A DNA stretch of 64,000 nt from the NCBI RefSeq assembly GCF_014202755.1, contig NZ_JACHHK010000001.1, forward strand, positions 186,001-250,000. Direction: 5' to 3'. This document shows positions 28,962 to 36,457 of the stretch, piece by piece. Source of the DNA: Catenisphaera adipataccumulans (GTDB lineage: Bacteria > Bacillota_I > Bacilli_A > Erysipelotrichales > Erysipelotrichaceae). The translations under genes were made by a program, and so were the position numbers. A model generated the notes under the pieces. That model did no database searches. It saw only the letters and a list, made by a program, of their open reading frames with translations, and was not told the origin of the DNA. Within the stretch, counting starts at the first letter, position 1. Every line of letters begins with the position of its first letter.

Positions 28962-29009
28962 TTTAGCTCTAATTATTGCGAGCTAAAGAAGGCAAGCTTC
29001 ATCTTTAGC
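28962..29009 (+). promoter_or_regulatory. Mutually exclusive hairpins upstream of the lincosamide resistance gene
   Basis: TTTAGCTC (28962-28969) can pair with GAGCTAAA (28980-28987), while GCTAAAGA (28982-28989) can pair with TCTTTAGC (29002-29009); both use GCTAAA, so only one can form. The layout resembles an antibiotic-responsive leader, but I see no clear leader peptide or T-run. Confidence 0.4.
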
Positions 29010-29096
29010 TTTGATTGGAACAATAGACATTATATTATTAGGAGAAATAGCTTTGAGATTTATCACTTATAGATTTAATTTGAACGGAGGGATTAC

Positions 29097-29591
29097 ATGG
29101 TAAGTAAAACTGATGCCATTGAGATAATAACATATGCTGAAGAAAATGATATTAACATTTGGATAGATGGTGGTTGGGGAGTAGATGCTCTATTAGAAGA
29201 AGAAACAAGAGTACACAACGATATTGATTTATTTGTGGAAGAAAGTAATGGTAAAAAGTTTATTGAAATATTAAAAGAATATGGCTTTGCTGAAGTTATC
29301 GAAGCATATACCACCACATCTCATACGGTTTATAAGGATAGTAAAGGTAGGATAATTGATCTTCATATATTTAAATTCAACGAACAAGGATACATTGTTT
29401 TTGAGGGAGAAGCATATCCTCCAGAAGTCTTTAGCGGCATTGGGAAAATAGGCGATAAAACGGTAAGATGTATCGATGCTGAAAATCAAGTGTTATTTCA
29501 TCTGGGCTATGAGCATGATGAAAATGATATGCATGATGTAAAACTATTGTGCGAGAGATTTAATATTCCTGTACCGAGTGAATACAAGTAA
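29097..29591 (+). CDS. lnu: Lincosamide nucleotidyltransferase, Lnu(C)/Lnu(D) type
   Basis: 164 residues. The nucleotidyltransferase signature 'IWIDGGWGVDALLEEETRVHNDIDLFVE' contains GG and the catalytic DxD, and 'HLGYEHDENDMHDVKLLCERF' is the conserved end of the small Lnu proteins. It adenylylates lincomycin and clindamycin. The length equals that of Lnu(C)/(D) as known; the precise allele is uncertain. GGAGGGA precedes the ATG and a terminator follows. Together with mef, msr(D) and vat it completes resistance across macrolides, lincosamides and streptogramins. Confidence 0.85.
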   Translation: MVSKTDAIEIITYAEENDINIWIDGGWGVDALLEEETRVHNDIDLFVEESNGKKFIEILKEYGFAEVIEAYTTTSHTVYKDSKGRIIDLHIFKFNEQGYIVFEGEAYPPEVFSGIGKIGDKTVRCIDAENQVLFHLGYEHDENDMHDVKLLCERFNIPVPSEYK

Positions 29592-29618
29592 CTGACAAAT
29601 TCCGATTCTTAATATATG

Positions 29619-29650
29619 AGTAGAGGCTTTCATAGTCTCTGCTCTTTCTT
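29619..29650 (+). terminator. Terminator after lnu
   Basis: AGTAGAG (29619-29625) pairs with CTCTGCT (29637-29643), one G-T pair, followed by CTTTCTTT. Confidence 0.6.
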
Positions 29651-29654
29651 TATG

Positions 29655-29850
29655 ATGAAGGTGATTGGTCTGACGTAATTTCCGATTGGGACACCACGCC
29701 CGAAGTTAAATGTGTCAGCCCGCCTTCATCGTTCTACATTCGATTCAGCAAGTTGGGAAAGAATGCTTCTCCCGTTTAACGAAAGAATATGAGTGAACCT
29801 TGAAGAGCTGGATCCAATCATAAACCACTTACGAAAGGAGCGTCTTTCTC
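29655..29850 (+). ncRNA. Candidate IS110 bridge-RNA region
   Basis: About 195 untranslated bases directly upstream of an IS110 transposase. IS110-group elements encode a structured bridge RNA of about 170-200 nt in the left non-coding end, with loops that specify target and donor. Local complementarity such as GATGAAGG (29653-29660) with CCTTCATC (29721-29729 region) suggests a folded RNA. Loops and element boundary were not resolved, so this is inference from family knowledge plus position. Confidence 0.45.
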
Positions 29851-31044
29851 ATGATTGCTGTTGGTATTGATGTATCAAAATCCAAGAGTACAGTCGCCAT
29901 TCTCAATGGGGATGGCAGCATCCGTGCCAAACCTTTTGATGTCCACCATGTCGCTGATGAGCTGCAGGCATTAGTAGATTACATCAAGAGGACTTCCGAA
30001 CCTCCAACCATTCTTATGGAGCCTACCAGCCACTATCATTATCCACTTCTGAAAGCCTTTCAGGAAGCGGAACTCCCAGTCTGTCTGATCAATCCATACC
30101 AGATGAAGAAGTATGGCGATACCGAACTCAGAAAGGCGAAAACGGACAAACGTGATTCTCTGCGAATCGCTCAGTATGCCCTTGAGAAGTCCTATTCGCT
30201 GATTCCTTACACTCCTCAGGACCAGAAGTATGAAGATCTCCGTTTTCTGTCCAGGCAATACAGTCAGAGGATATCAACCCTAACTGTTGCCAAAGTTCAG
30301 CTGCTCAGCCTTCTGGATGAAACAATGCCCGGCATTACGACCATTCTCCCTCTTAAAAGCAGGGATCCCGACAACTGTGTGCTTCTGCGTTTCATTAAGC
30401 GTTTCAAGTCTTTCGATGTAATCCGTAAGATGGGCAAGGCACGTTTCCTGGACAGCTATCAGGTCCTCGTCAAGAAGACAAAGGATCGTTTTGCCGGTTC
30501 TAAGGGACTTGCTATCTATGAGTTGGTCCTTAACAGTGTTACCACCCGTGGAGAAAATCCCTTATCCGCAATGACTCAGGATCAATGTGTTGATCTCGTA
30601 TCCACATCTCAGAAAGCTGCCGATGAGATCAATCTTCAAATGCGGATCATAGCAGAGACCATGCCGGAGTACAAAGTGCTTCGTTCTATGGCCGGCGTGG
30701 GGGGCCGACTGGGACCGATCATTCTTGGAGAAATCGGTGACATTCGCCGTTTTCACAGTGGCAAAGCACTCAATGCTTATGTCGGCAATGATGCTCCGCC
30801 ATATCAGTCCGGACAATTCGAGAGCCGGAATCGTCACATCTCCAAACGTGGCAACCCGGCTCTAAGAAAAGCTTGTTTTGAGGTAATGCAGGCTCTCAAA
30901 CTGACAAAACCTCAGGACGATCCTGTTTACCTTTTTCTGCTCAAAAAGGAACAGGAAGGGAAACCATACAACGTAGCCAAAATGGCTGCCGTCAATAAGT
31001 TTCTGCGGATCTACTACGCTCGTGTAATGGAGTTGTACAAGTAA
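29851..31044 (+). CDS. IS110-family transposase
   Basis: 397 residues. The N-terminal RuvC-like DEDD domain shows 'AVGIDVSKSKSTVAIL' (Asp), 'ILMEPTSHYHYPL' (Glu) and 'RKAKTDKRDSLRIAQYAL' (Asp-Asp). The C-terminal Tnp20 domain shows 'LRSMAGVGGRLGPIILGEIGDIRRF' and 'YVGNDAPPYQSGQFESR', with the Ser of PYQSG as likely nucleophile, then 'RGNPALRKACFEV'. It works with a bridge RNA to recombine donor and target DNA. It is full length and looks active. Confidence 0.93.
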   Translation: MIAVGIDVSKSKSTVAILNGDGSIRAKPFDVHHVADELQALVDYIKRTSEPPTILMEPTSHYHYPLLKAFQEAELPVCLINPYQMKKYGDTELRKAKTDKRDSLRIAQYALEKSYSLIPYTPQDQKYEDLRFLSRQYSQRISTLTVAKVQLLSLLDETMPGITTILPLKSRDPDNCVLLRFIKRFKSFDVIRKMGKARFLDSYQVLVKKTKDRFAGSKGLAIYELVLNSVTTRGENPLSAMTQDQCVDLVSTSQKAADEINLQMRIIAETMPEYKVLRSMAGVGGRLGPIILGEIGDIRRFHSGKALNAYVGNDAPPYQSGQFESRNRHISKRGNPALRKACFEVMQALKLTKPQDDPVYLFLLKKEQEGKPYNVAKMAAVNKFLRIYYARVMELYK

Positions 31045-31200
31045 ATCCGTCCGCTTTCATTATAGCCGTTAACTGCCGGCCTGCAACAGCAGGTCTTATT
31101 AAGGTTACTCTCTTTTTTGTTCTCAAGGTTCTCGAAATCTTCAAAAATCTGCTTGACAAACATTAGCAAGATTTAATTAGAATTTAGAGGAGGAAAAGAT

Positions 31201-31395
31201 ACGGCACGTTCTATTAAAGATTCCCTTTCTGGATTTGGAAGTGAACTGTTGGAACGAATAAGAGAAGATAGCAATGCAAGGCTAGATGAAGCTGACTTTG
31301 AAGAAAGAGTCATTGGGATTTATGCCTTAGCGAAGCAAAGGAATTTTTGCAGCAAGAAAGATACACTGAAGAAAAGTAAAGGATTCCTGTTGTAA
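31201..31395 (+). pseudogene. Small ORF fragment with ACG in place of a start codon
   Basis: 64 codons reading 'TARSIKDSLSGFGSELLERI' and 'EADFEERVIGIYALAKQRNF'. AGGAGG (31190-31194 region) is well placed, but the expected start is ACG (31201-31203), which suggests an ATG-to-ACG change. I do not recognise the family. It may be a relic of the element that brought in the resistance genes, or a gene weakly translated from ACG. Confidence 0.4.
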
Positions 31396-31446
31396 ACATC
31401 CCAAAGATAAATTTAGTTTAACGATACTAATTACATGTAAGGGAAT

Positions 31447-31471
31447 CGACAATACTGTGCACAGATTGTCG
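31447..31471. promoter_or_regulatory. 25-bp near-perfect palindrome upstream of AraC/GyrI gene
   Basis: CGACAAT (31447-31453) mirrors ATTGTCG (31465-31471) around CTGTGCACAG, itself a palindrome. It lies about 50 bases before the regulator start and could be its operator or the loop of an RNA leader. Confidence 0.5.
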
Positions 31472-31522
31472 GATGGATAAATGCATCCTCTGATAATATT
31501 GATGATGAAAGGAGGTTGTTTG

Positions 31523-32401
31523 ATGGATTCTTTAAGAAGTATGAATAATGCATTGGAGTATATTGAAGAGCACTTAACAGAGGAAATTGATTATATTGAA
31601 GTATCTAAAATCGCATATTGTTCAGAGTATCATTTCAAGCGGATGTTTTCTTTTTTAGCAGGCATAAGTTTATCAGAATATATTCGGAGAAGAAGACTGA
31701 CGTTGGCTGCACTTGATTTGAAAGATAGGGATTTGAGAATAATTGATGTAGCCGTCAAATATGGCTATAATTCGGCTGATTCATTTTCCCGTGCTTTTCA
31801 TTCTCTGCATGGCATTCTCCCTTCTGAGGCAAGGAGTGAGAATACACAATTAAAAGCTTATCCTCGAATGACCTTTCAATTATCAATTAAAGGAGGATGC
31901 GAAATGAACTATCGTATTGTTGAGAAAGGACCTTTTAAGTTAGTAGGATTTAAGAAGAGAGTTCCAATTATTTTTGAAGGTGTCAATCCAGAGATTGCAA
32001 AAATGACTGAACTTTTAACCATGGATGTTATTAATCAATTAAAAGCAATTTCAAATGTAGAACCTACAGGTATTATTAGTGCTTCCACTAATTTTTCAGA
32101 AGGTAGAATGGAAGAGAAAGGAGAATTAGATCATTACATCGGGGTAGCAACATCAAGTAATGAAACTGCAGATTTTGATGTATTAAAAATTGATGCTAGT
32201 ACCTGGGCTGTATTTGAATCGATTGGACCATTTCCGGAAACACTTCAAAATGTGTGGGGTAGGATATACTCAGAGTGGTTTCCATCTTCAGGATACGAGG
32301 CGGTTGAAGGTCCTGAAATTTTATGGAATGAGAGTCCAGACACTGGAAATCCAAAGTATCGAAGCGAAATCTGGATTCCAGTAAAGAAAAAAGACTATTG
32401 A
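31523..32401 (+). CDS. AraC-family regulator with GyrI-like effector domain
   Basis: 292 residues from the ATG at 31523, which follows AGGAGG. Residues 1-105 hold the two AraC HTH motifs ('[41 protein letters not shown]' and '[25 protein letters not shown]'). Residues about 125-292 form a GyrI-like small-molecule domain ('[18 protein letters not shown]' to '[16 protein letters not shown]'). Rob/BmrR-type relatives sense drugs and induce efflux. The target genes are not clear here; the neighbouring palindrome suggests autoregulation. It is AT-rich like the resistance genes. Confidence 0.87.
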   Translation: MDSLRSMNNALEYIEEHLTEEIDYIEVSKIAYCSEYHFKRMFSFLAGISLSEYIRRRRLTLAALDLKDRDLRIIDVAVKYGYNSADSFSRAFHSLHGILPSEARSENTQLKAYPRMTFQLSIKGGCEMNYRIVEKGPFKLVGFKKRVPIIFEGVNPEIAKMTELLTMDVINQLKAISNVEPTGIISASTNFSEGRMEEKGELDHYIGVATSSNETADFDVLKIDASTWAVFESIGPFPETLQNVWGRIYSEWFPSSGYEAVEGPEILWNESPDTGNPKYRSEIWIPVKKKDY

Positions 32402-32422
32402 TTACATTAATGTTTATTATTG

Positions 32423-32450
32423 AGGGCGCTCCTAGTAAGAGTGCCCTTTT
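32423..32450 (+). terminator. Terminator after AraC/GyrI gene
   Basis: GGGCGCTC (32424-32431) pairs with GAGTGCCC (32439-32446), followed by TTTT. Confidence 0.75.
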
Positions 32451-32531
32451 CGTAAACGGTACGATTGGTGGATATGTTCCCGTCTACCGATAGTGCCAAA
32501 AACGCAGTGGATATGTTTCCGAGAACGGACA

Positions 32532-32930
32532 CACTTATATGACATTCATTCTGTCCTCTCGAGCCAGCAGAACATCGCCAAGGCTGTGGTCAACGCTGAC
32601 ACCCTCTCACCGGACGGCATTCAGAGCAGGCTCTTGGAACTGCAAAAGGAGCTCATCAAGAAGGCAAACAATAAACAGGACTACGATGCCATCGCTGATG
32701 AGATTTTCCGGCTCCGTGACCAGAAAGAACAATCAGAGCTTGACAGCCACCACCGGGAAGAAGCCATGAACCGGATCAAGGAGCTGCAGGACTTCATCTC
32801 CGAGCAGGAAACCGACATAACAGAGTTTGATGAGGCTCTGGTCAAAAAACTCATCGAGAAGATTACCGTCTTCAACGACCACTTCACCGTGGAATTCAAG
32901 TCAGGGATTGCAATCGAAATCGAAGCATAA
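32532..32930 (+). pseudogene. C-terminal fragment of a large serine recombinase
   Basis: The frame ending at 32930 encodes 'SSQQNIAKAVVNADTLSPDG', 'NKQDYDAIADEIFRLRDQKE' and 'KLIEKITVFNDHFTVEFKSG', matching the C-terminal coiled-coil end of the recombinase at 22845-24407 ('[19 protein letters not shown]', '[20 protein letters not shown]'). The catalytic, recombinase and zinc domains are missing and there is no start site. GC-richer codons match the prophage rather than the resistance island. I read it as the displaced original end of the third recombinase. Confidence 0.85.
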
Positions 32931-32932
32931 AA

Positions 32933-32976
32933 AGGCTCCTCGCCACTGAACCCAATCAGTAGTGAGGAGCCTTATC
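32933..32976. terminator. Strong bidirectional terminator
   Basis: GGCTCCTC..CCACTG pairs with CAGTAGTGAGGAGCC over an 8-base loop, flanked by A-run and T-rich sequence. It ends both the recombinase remnant (+) and the ars operon (-). Confidence 0.85.
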
Positions 32977-32985
32977 CTTTTTTGC

Positions 32986-33213
32986 TTACAATAGTTTCTC
33001 TACATCCTTTGCCTTCAGCACTTTTCCTGCAGAAACAATTTTGTCATCAATCATAAGAGCGGGCATGCTCATCACCCCATATCCCATGATTTTTTCCATA
33101 TCGGTGATGTACTCGATTTCAGCATGAATCCCCTTGTTTGCTACCGCCTCTTTTACTGACTTCAAAAGTGCCTCACAACTTTTGCAGCCACCGCCTAAAA
33201 CCTTAATATTCAT
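32986..33213 (-). CDS. Small thioredoxin-fold protein of the ars operon
   Basis: 75 residues: 'MNIKVLGGGCKSCEALLKSV' has the redox CxxC, and 'GVMSMPALMIDDKIVSAGKV' the conserved cis-Pro region. This is the redox-active disulfide protein 2 (MTH895-like) family. It is last in the ars operon, 57 bases after arsC, and probably recycles the arsenate reductase or handles arsenic thiols. Confidence 0.85.
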   Translation of the reverse strand: MNIKVLGGGCKSCEALLKSVKEAVANKGIHAEIEYITDMEKIMGYGVMSMPALMIDDKIVSAGKVLKAKDVEKLL

Positions 33214-33270
33214 TTTACTTATCCTCCTGTTCGAAAAAGTTATAAAAACTCTTTTAATTATAACCGTAAA

Positions 33271-33669
33271 TCACTGTGCTATATACTCTTTCAGCTCTAC
33301 AATTTTCGTATGGATCTTCCGAATCGTTTCGATAAAAACTTCATCACTTGCTCCCGTTGGATCATCCAAGCCCCAATCAAATCTCTCCCTGCAAGGGAGA
33401 AATGGGCATTTAACATTGCATCCCATCGTAATAACAAAATCTACGGGTGGGATATCTGACAGAACCTTGCTGTGCTGCGTTTTTTCCATGTCAATGCCAT
33501 AGATTTGCTTCATCAGGCGTACTGCATCCTGATTGATCTGAGGTTTTGTTTCTGTTCCGGCAGAGTAGCTCTCAAATACATCAGACGCAAGATATTTTCC
33601 TAATGCTTCGGCTATCTGGCTGCGACACGAGTTATGAACACAGATAAATGCTACTTTCGGTTTGTTCAT
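33271..33669 (-). CDS. arsC: Arsenate reductase, thioredoxin-coupled (LMW phosphatase fold)
   Basis: 132 residues. The phosphatase-like loop 'CVHNSCRSQIAEAL' carries the nucleophilic Cys, and the second and third redox Cys are seen in 'TMGCNVKCPFLPC'. 'DWGLDDPTGASDE' is the conserved acid loop. It reduces arsenate to arsenite for export by the Acr3 protein encoded upstream. The length is standard for the B. subtilis/S. aureus ArsC type. Confidence 0.93.
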   Translation of the reverse strand: MNKPKVAFICVHNSCRSQIAEALGKYLASDVFESYSAGTETKPQINQDAVRLMKQIYGIDMEKTQHSKVLSDIPPVDFVITMGCNVKCPFLPCRERFDWGLDDPTGASDEVFIETIRKIHTKIVELKEYIAQ

Positions 33670-33683
33670 TGAATTTTTCCCCT

Positions 33684-34682
33684 CTACACCAATAAGTACG
33701 CTATGGCATTGAAGCCGTATCCGACGATGATGATACCGGCCGTACAGATGGCAATAAACGTTCCAAGCAATTTTGGTTTAATCGCTTTCTTAAGCATGAT
33801 AAGAGACGGAAGGCTGAGCGTGGTAACCGCCATCATAAAGCTGAGAATCGTACCGAGCAATGCTCCCTTTGCCAAAAGTGCCTCGGCAATCGGAATCGTG
33901 CCGAAAATGTCTGCGTACATGGGTATGCCGACAAGCGTGGCGAGTATCACACCGAACGGATTATTGTCGCCGAGAACGGTTTCCACCCAGCCTTCGGGAA
34001 TCCAGTTATGGATCACCGCGCCGATAGCCACGCCGATAAGGATATAAGGGAACACTTTCTTAAAGGTGGATGCAACCTGATCTCTGGAATAAATCAGCCG
34101 GTCTTTGACAGTGAGATTCGGAGACTCGATATCTACCTTGCTGTTGTTATTGCGGATAAAATCAGCAATCTGATCTTCCATGTGAAGGTTTTCTATTAGT
34201 GTCCCGCCAAGAACCGCAATGACAAGACCCAGCACCACATAGGTCACGGCAATCTTCACGCCAAAGATACTGGTGAGAAGCACAAGACTCCCCAAATCCA
34301 CCATTGGCGATGAAATGAGAAATGAAAATGTCACCCCAAGCGGAAGCCCTGCGCTCGTAAAGCCCATGAAGATTGGAATGGATGAACAGGAACAGAACGG
34401 TGTAACCGTTCCAAGCAGTGCGCCTATTATATTTGCTCCTATTCCATGAAATCTTCCCATGATCTTCCTGCTCCGCTCCGGAGGAAAGAAACTCTGAATG
34501 TAAGAAATCAGAAAGATCAACACACAGAGCAATACCGTGATTTTCATTGTGTCATAAATGAAGAACTGTATACTGCCGCCAATCCGACTATCTACATTAA
34601 GTCCGACCATCAGCAGCAACTGCTCAATCAGGGCATTCAGCCACTTCATCCCAAGGATCTGATCCTGAATAAAAGTCCACAT
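33684..34682 (-). CDS. ArsP-like permease (DUF318 family)
   Basis: 332 residues with about eight membrane spans. The motif 'GTVTPFCSCSSIPIFMG' is the DUF318/ArsP signature with the paired cysteines implicated in binding trivalent organoarsenicals, and 'FLISSPMVDLGSLVLL' follows. In ars operons these proteins export methyl- or aromatic arsenicals. It begins right at the end of acr3 (one base overlap). Confidence 0.85.
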   Translation of the reverse strand: MWTFIQDQILGMKWLNALIEQLLLMVGLNVDSRIGGSIQFFIYDTMKITVLLCVLIFLISYIQSFFPPERSRKIMGRFHGIGANIIGALLGTVTPFCSCSSIPIFMGFTSAGLPLGVTFSFLISSPMVDLGSLVLLTSIFGVKIAVTYVVLGLVIAVLGGTLIENLHMEDQIADFIRNNNSKVDIESPNLTVKDRLIYSRDQVASTFKKVFPYILIGVAIGAVIHNWIPEGWVETVLGDNNPFGVILATLVGIPMYADIFGTIPIAEALLAKGALLGTILSFMMAVTTLSLPSLIMLKKAIKPKLLGTFIAICTAGIIIVGYGFNAIAYLLV

Positions 34683-35722
34683 TATGCAAACCTCGCTTTC
34701 GTTTTATTTGCTATCCGCACAAGCATCAGCATGACCGGAACCTCCGTCAGAACGCCTACTGTAGTGGCGAGAGCCGCGGGACTTGTCGTGCCAAAGAGTG
34801 CAATCGCCACAGCCACCGCAAGTTCAAAGAAGTTCGATGCACCGACCATCCCGGCAGGAGCCGCAATATCATGCGGTAATTTCAGCAGCTTGCTTGCCCC
34901 ATAAGCGATAAAGAAGATCAAAAATGTCTGAATGGTCAGCGGCACCGCGATCAGCACAATATGAAGCGGATTAGACAGAATCACCTCAGCCTGTGAACTG
35001 AAAATAATAACCAGCGTCAGCAGCAGACCTATTGTTGTGGCATTGTCGAACTTGTGGACAAACGTGGTCTCAAAGTAATCCGCGCCTCTTTGCTTCGTGA
35101 CTGTTATCCTCGTGAGGATGCCGCCCACAAGCGGAATCACTACAAACAGAAAGATGCTGACGAACAGGGTGCTATAGGGAACAGCCACATTGGAAACGCC
35201 TAAAAGGAATTTTACAATCGGAACAAATGCCACCAGAATAATAAGGTCATTGGTGGCCACCTGCACAACCGTATAAGCAGGGTTCCCTTTTGTAAGTGTA
35301 CTCCACACAAACACCATCGCTGTACATGGAGCAGCTCCTAAAAGCACAGCTCCGGCGAGGTATTCTGTTGCCAGTCCCGGTGATATGAAGGTTTTGAATA
35401 TGACAAACAAAAACAGGTAAGCAATTCCATACATAGTGAAAGGCTTGATCAGCCAGTTCGTCACCCATGTGACCAGAAGTCCCTTTGGATTCTTTCCAAT
35501 CTGTTTTACGCTCTGAAAATCTACTTTCATCATCATAGGGTAGATCATGACCCAGATGAGAACAGCGATAGGAATCGAAATGCCGGAAATCTGAAATTTG
35601 CCGAGTGTGGCAGGAATAGCCGGGATAAAATGCCCAATCAGTACTCCAATGGCCATGCAGAGCAGTACCCACACAGAAAGATAACGCTGAAATGTATTTA
35701 TGCCTTTGCTTTGATTGCTCAT
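34682..35722 (-). CDS. acr3: Arsenite efflux carrier, ACR3 family
   Basis: 346 residues, ten membrane spans. Family signatures: 'GLATEYLAGAVLLGAAPCTAMVFVWS' with the essential Cys, 'NDLIILVAFVPI', and 'GASNFFELAVAVAIALFG'. It exports arsenite using the proton gradient. Second gene of the operon after arsR, about 100 bases downstream of it. Confidence 0.94.
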   Translation of the reverse strand: MSNQSKGINTFQRYLSVWVLLCMAIGVLIGHFIPAIPATLGKFQISGISIPIAVLIWVMIYPMMMKVDFQSVKQIGKNPKGLLVTWVTNWLIKPFTMYGIAYLFLFVIFKTFISPGLATEYLAGAVLLGAAPCTAMVFVWSTLTKGNPAYTVVQVATNDLIILVAFVPIVKFLLGVSNVAVPYSTLFVSIFLFVVIPLVGGILTRITVTKQRGADYFETTFVHKFDNATTIGLLLTLVIIFSSQAEVILSNPLHIVLIAVPLTIQTFLIFFIAYGASKLLKLPHDIAAPAGMVGASNFFELAVAVAIALFGTTSPAALATTVGVLTEVPVMLMLVRIANKTKARFA

Positions 35723-35822
35723 GACTTCGCCTCCATTAGTTTTATATATTGAAATGCATCTATGTTTATGGCCTTTATATAGGCAATCCCAAGGGACTGC
35801 CTATGTTAATGAAAGATATTGA

Positions 35823-36143
35823 TTATTCCTTTTTCTTGCATCCGCAGGATACGCTCTCGTCCGTTTCGCAGTCACATCTTGCGTAGGAACCGATCATGTC
35901 CCGGAACTCCCTGACCCCGTCTGCGGAGATGGAGTAATGCATCCATTTTCCCTCTTTGTAGTAATCTACAAGTCCGCTGCCCGCAAGGATCTTCATGTGA
36001 TGCGAAAGAGTCGGCTGTGTGATATTCAGTTCCTCCAGCAGATCACATCCGCACTTCTCCCCATGCTGGAGAGCAAGCATGATCGCAAGGCGGTTCTCAT
36101 CTGTGAGTGCCTTTATTTTTTTGACGTCTTCTCTGAATCCCAT
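35823..36143 (-). CDS. arsR: ArsR-family repressor
   Basis: 106 residues from the ATG at 36143, preferred because GGAGGT lies seven bases upstream; a GTG at 36152 overlaps that site. A winged helix ('LTDENRLAIMLALQHGEKCGCDLLEELNITQPTLSHHMKILAGSGLV') carries the CxC metalloid-binding site in 'KCGC', and more cysteines sit at the C-terminus ('ARCDCETDESVSCGCKKKE'). It represses the operon until arsenite or antimonite binds. Confidence 0.92.
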   Translation of the reverse strand: MGFREDVKKIKALTDENRLAIMLALQHGEKCGCDLLEELNITQPTLSHHMKILAGSGLVDYYKEGKWMHYSISADGVREFRDMIGSYARCDCETDESVSCGCKKKE

Positions 36144-36169
36144 GATTTTCACCTCCGAGAGATATACAT

Positions 36170-36198
36170 ATTATATCACACACATTTACAGTTGTCAA
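36170..36198 (-). promoter_or_regulatory. ars promoter with overlapping imperfect palindrome
   Basis: On the minus strand: consensus -35 TTGACA (36193-36198), 17-base spacer, consensus -10 TATAAT (36170-36175). The spacer and -35 lie inside an imperfect palindrome ACATT.ACA..TGT.AATGT (about 36182-36201), a likely ArsR operator. Confidence 0.8.
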
Positions 36199-36457
36199 TG
36201 TATGAATATAATATTATTTCAAAAAACTCCCCGACTCTGATGGCAGTGTGGGAGCCTTTTTCCGACATCTATCTCACAGCCACAACTACCCAACATCTAA
36301 CTCGGCAACTCAACATAGTGACATCTATCGTGGCAACTCAACTCTAACACTTTTTGACCCAGATTGCCCTTCGATAAGTTACCGAGAAGCGTTTTGGCTG
36401 CCCAATGCCAAATTTGCCCGAGTGTCCGAAAACCGCAGTATTAGCGGGCTTTCGCGG
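36199..36457. repeat. Gap with a triple 23-bp repeat of 28-bp period
   Basis: No gene is seen. Three related copies of GACATCTATC..GGCAACTCAAC start at 36264, 36292 and 36320, exactly 28 bases apart. Several close-spaced repeats like this are typical of IS21-family ends, so this may be an IS relic, or iterons of another element. A weak hairpin CCGC/GCGG (36433-36447) with T-run on the minus strand may terminate rlmD. The right boundary of the whole mobile region probably lies here or at the rlmD stop. Confidence 0.55.

Larger units (their letters stand above)
29655..31100 (+). mobile_element. IS110-family insertion sequence (ends approximate)
   Basis: One transposase gene with about 195 non-coding bases upstream and a shorter tail downstream. 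IS110 elements normally lack terminal inverted repeats and target duplications, so exact ends cannot be placed by eye. It separates the lnu gene from the degraded ORF and the AraC regulator, and its GC-richer codons differ from both sides. Confidence 0.7.

Noticed and set aside
32460-32525. GTGGATATGTT repeats as an IS end
   Set aside because: Two imperfect copies only, with no transposase or matching partner end in the window; too little to call.
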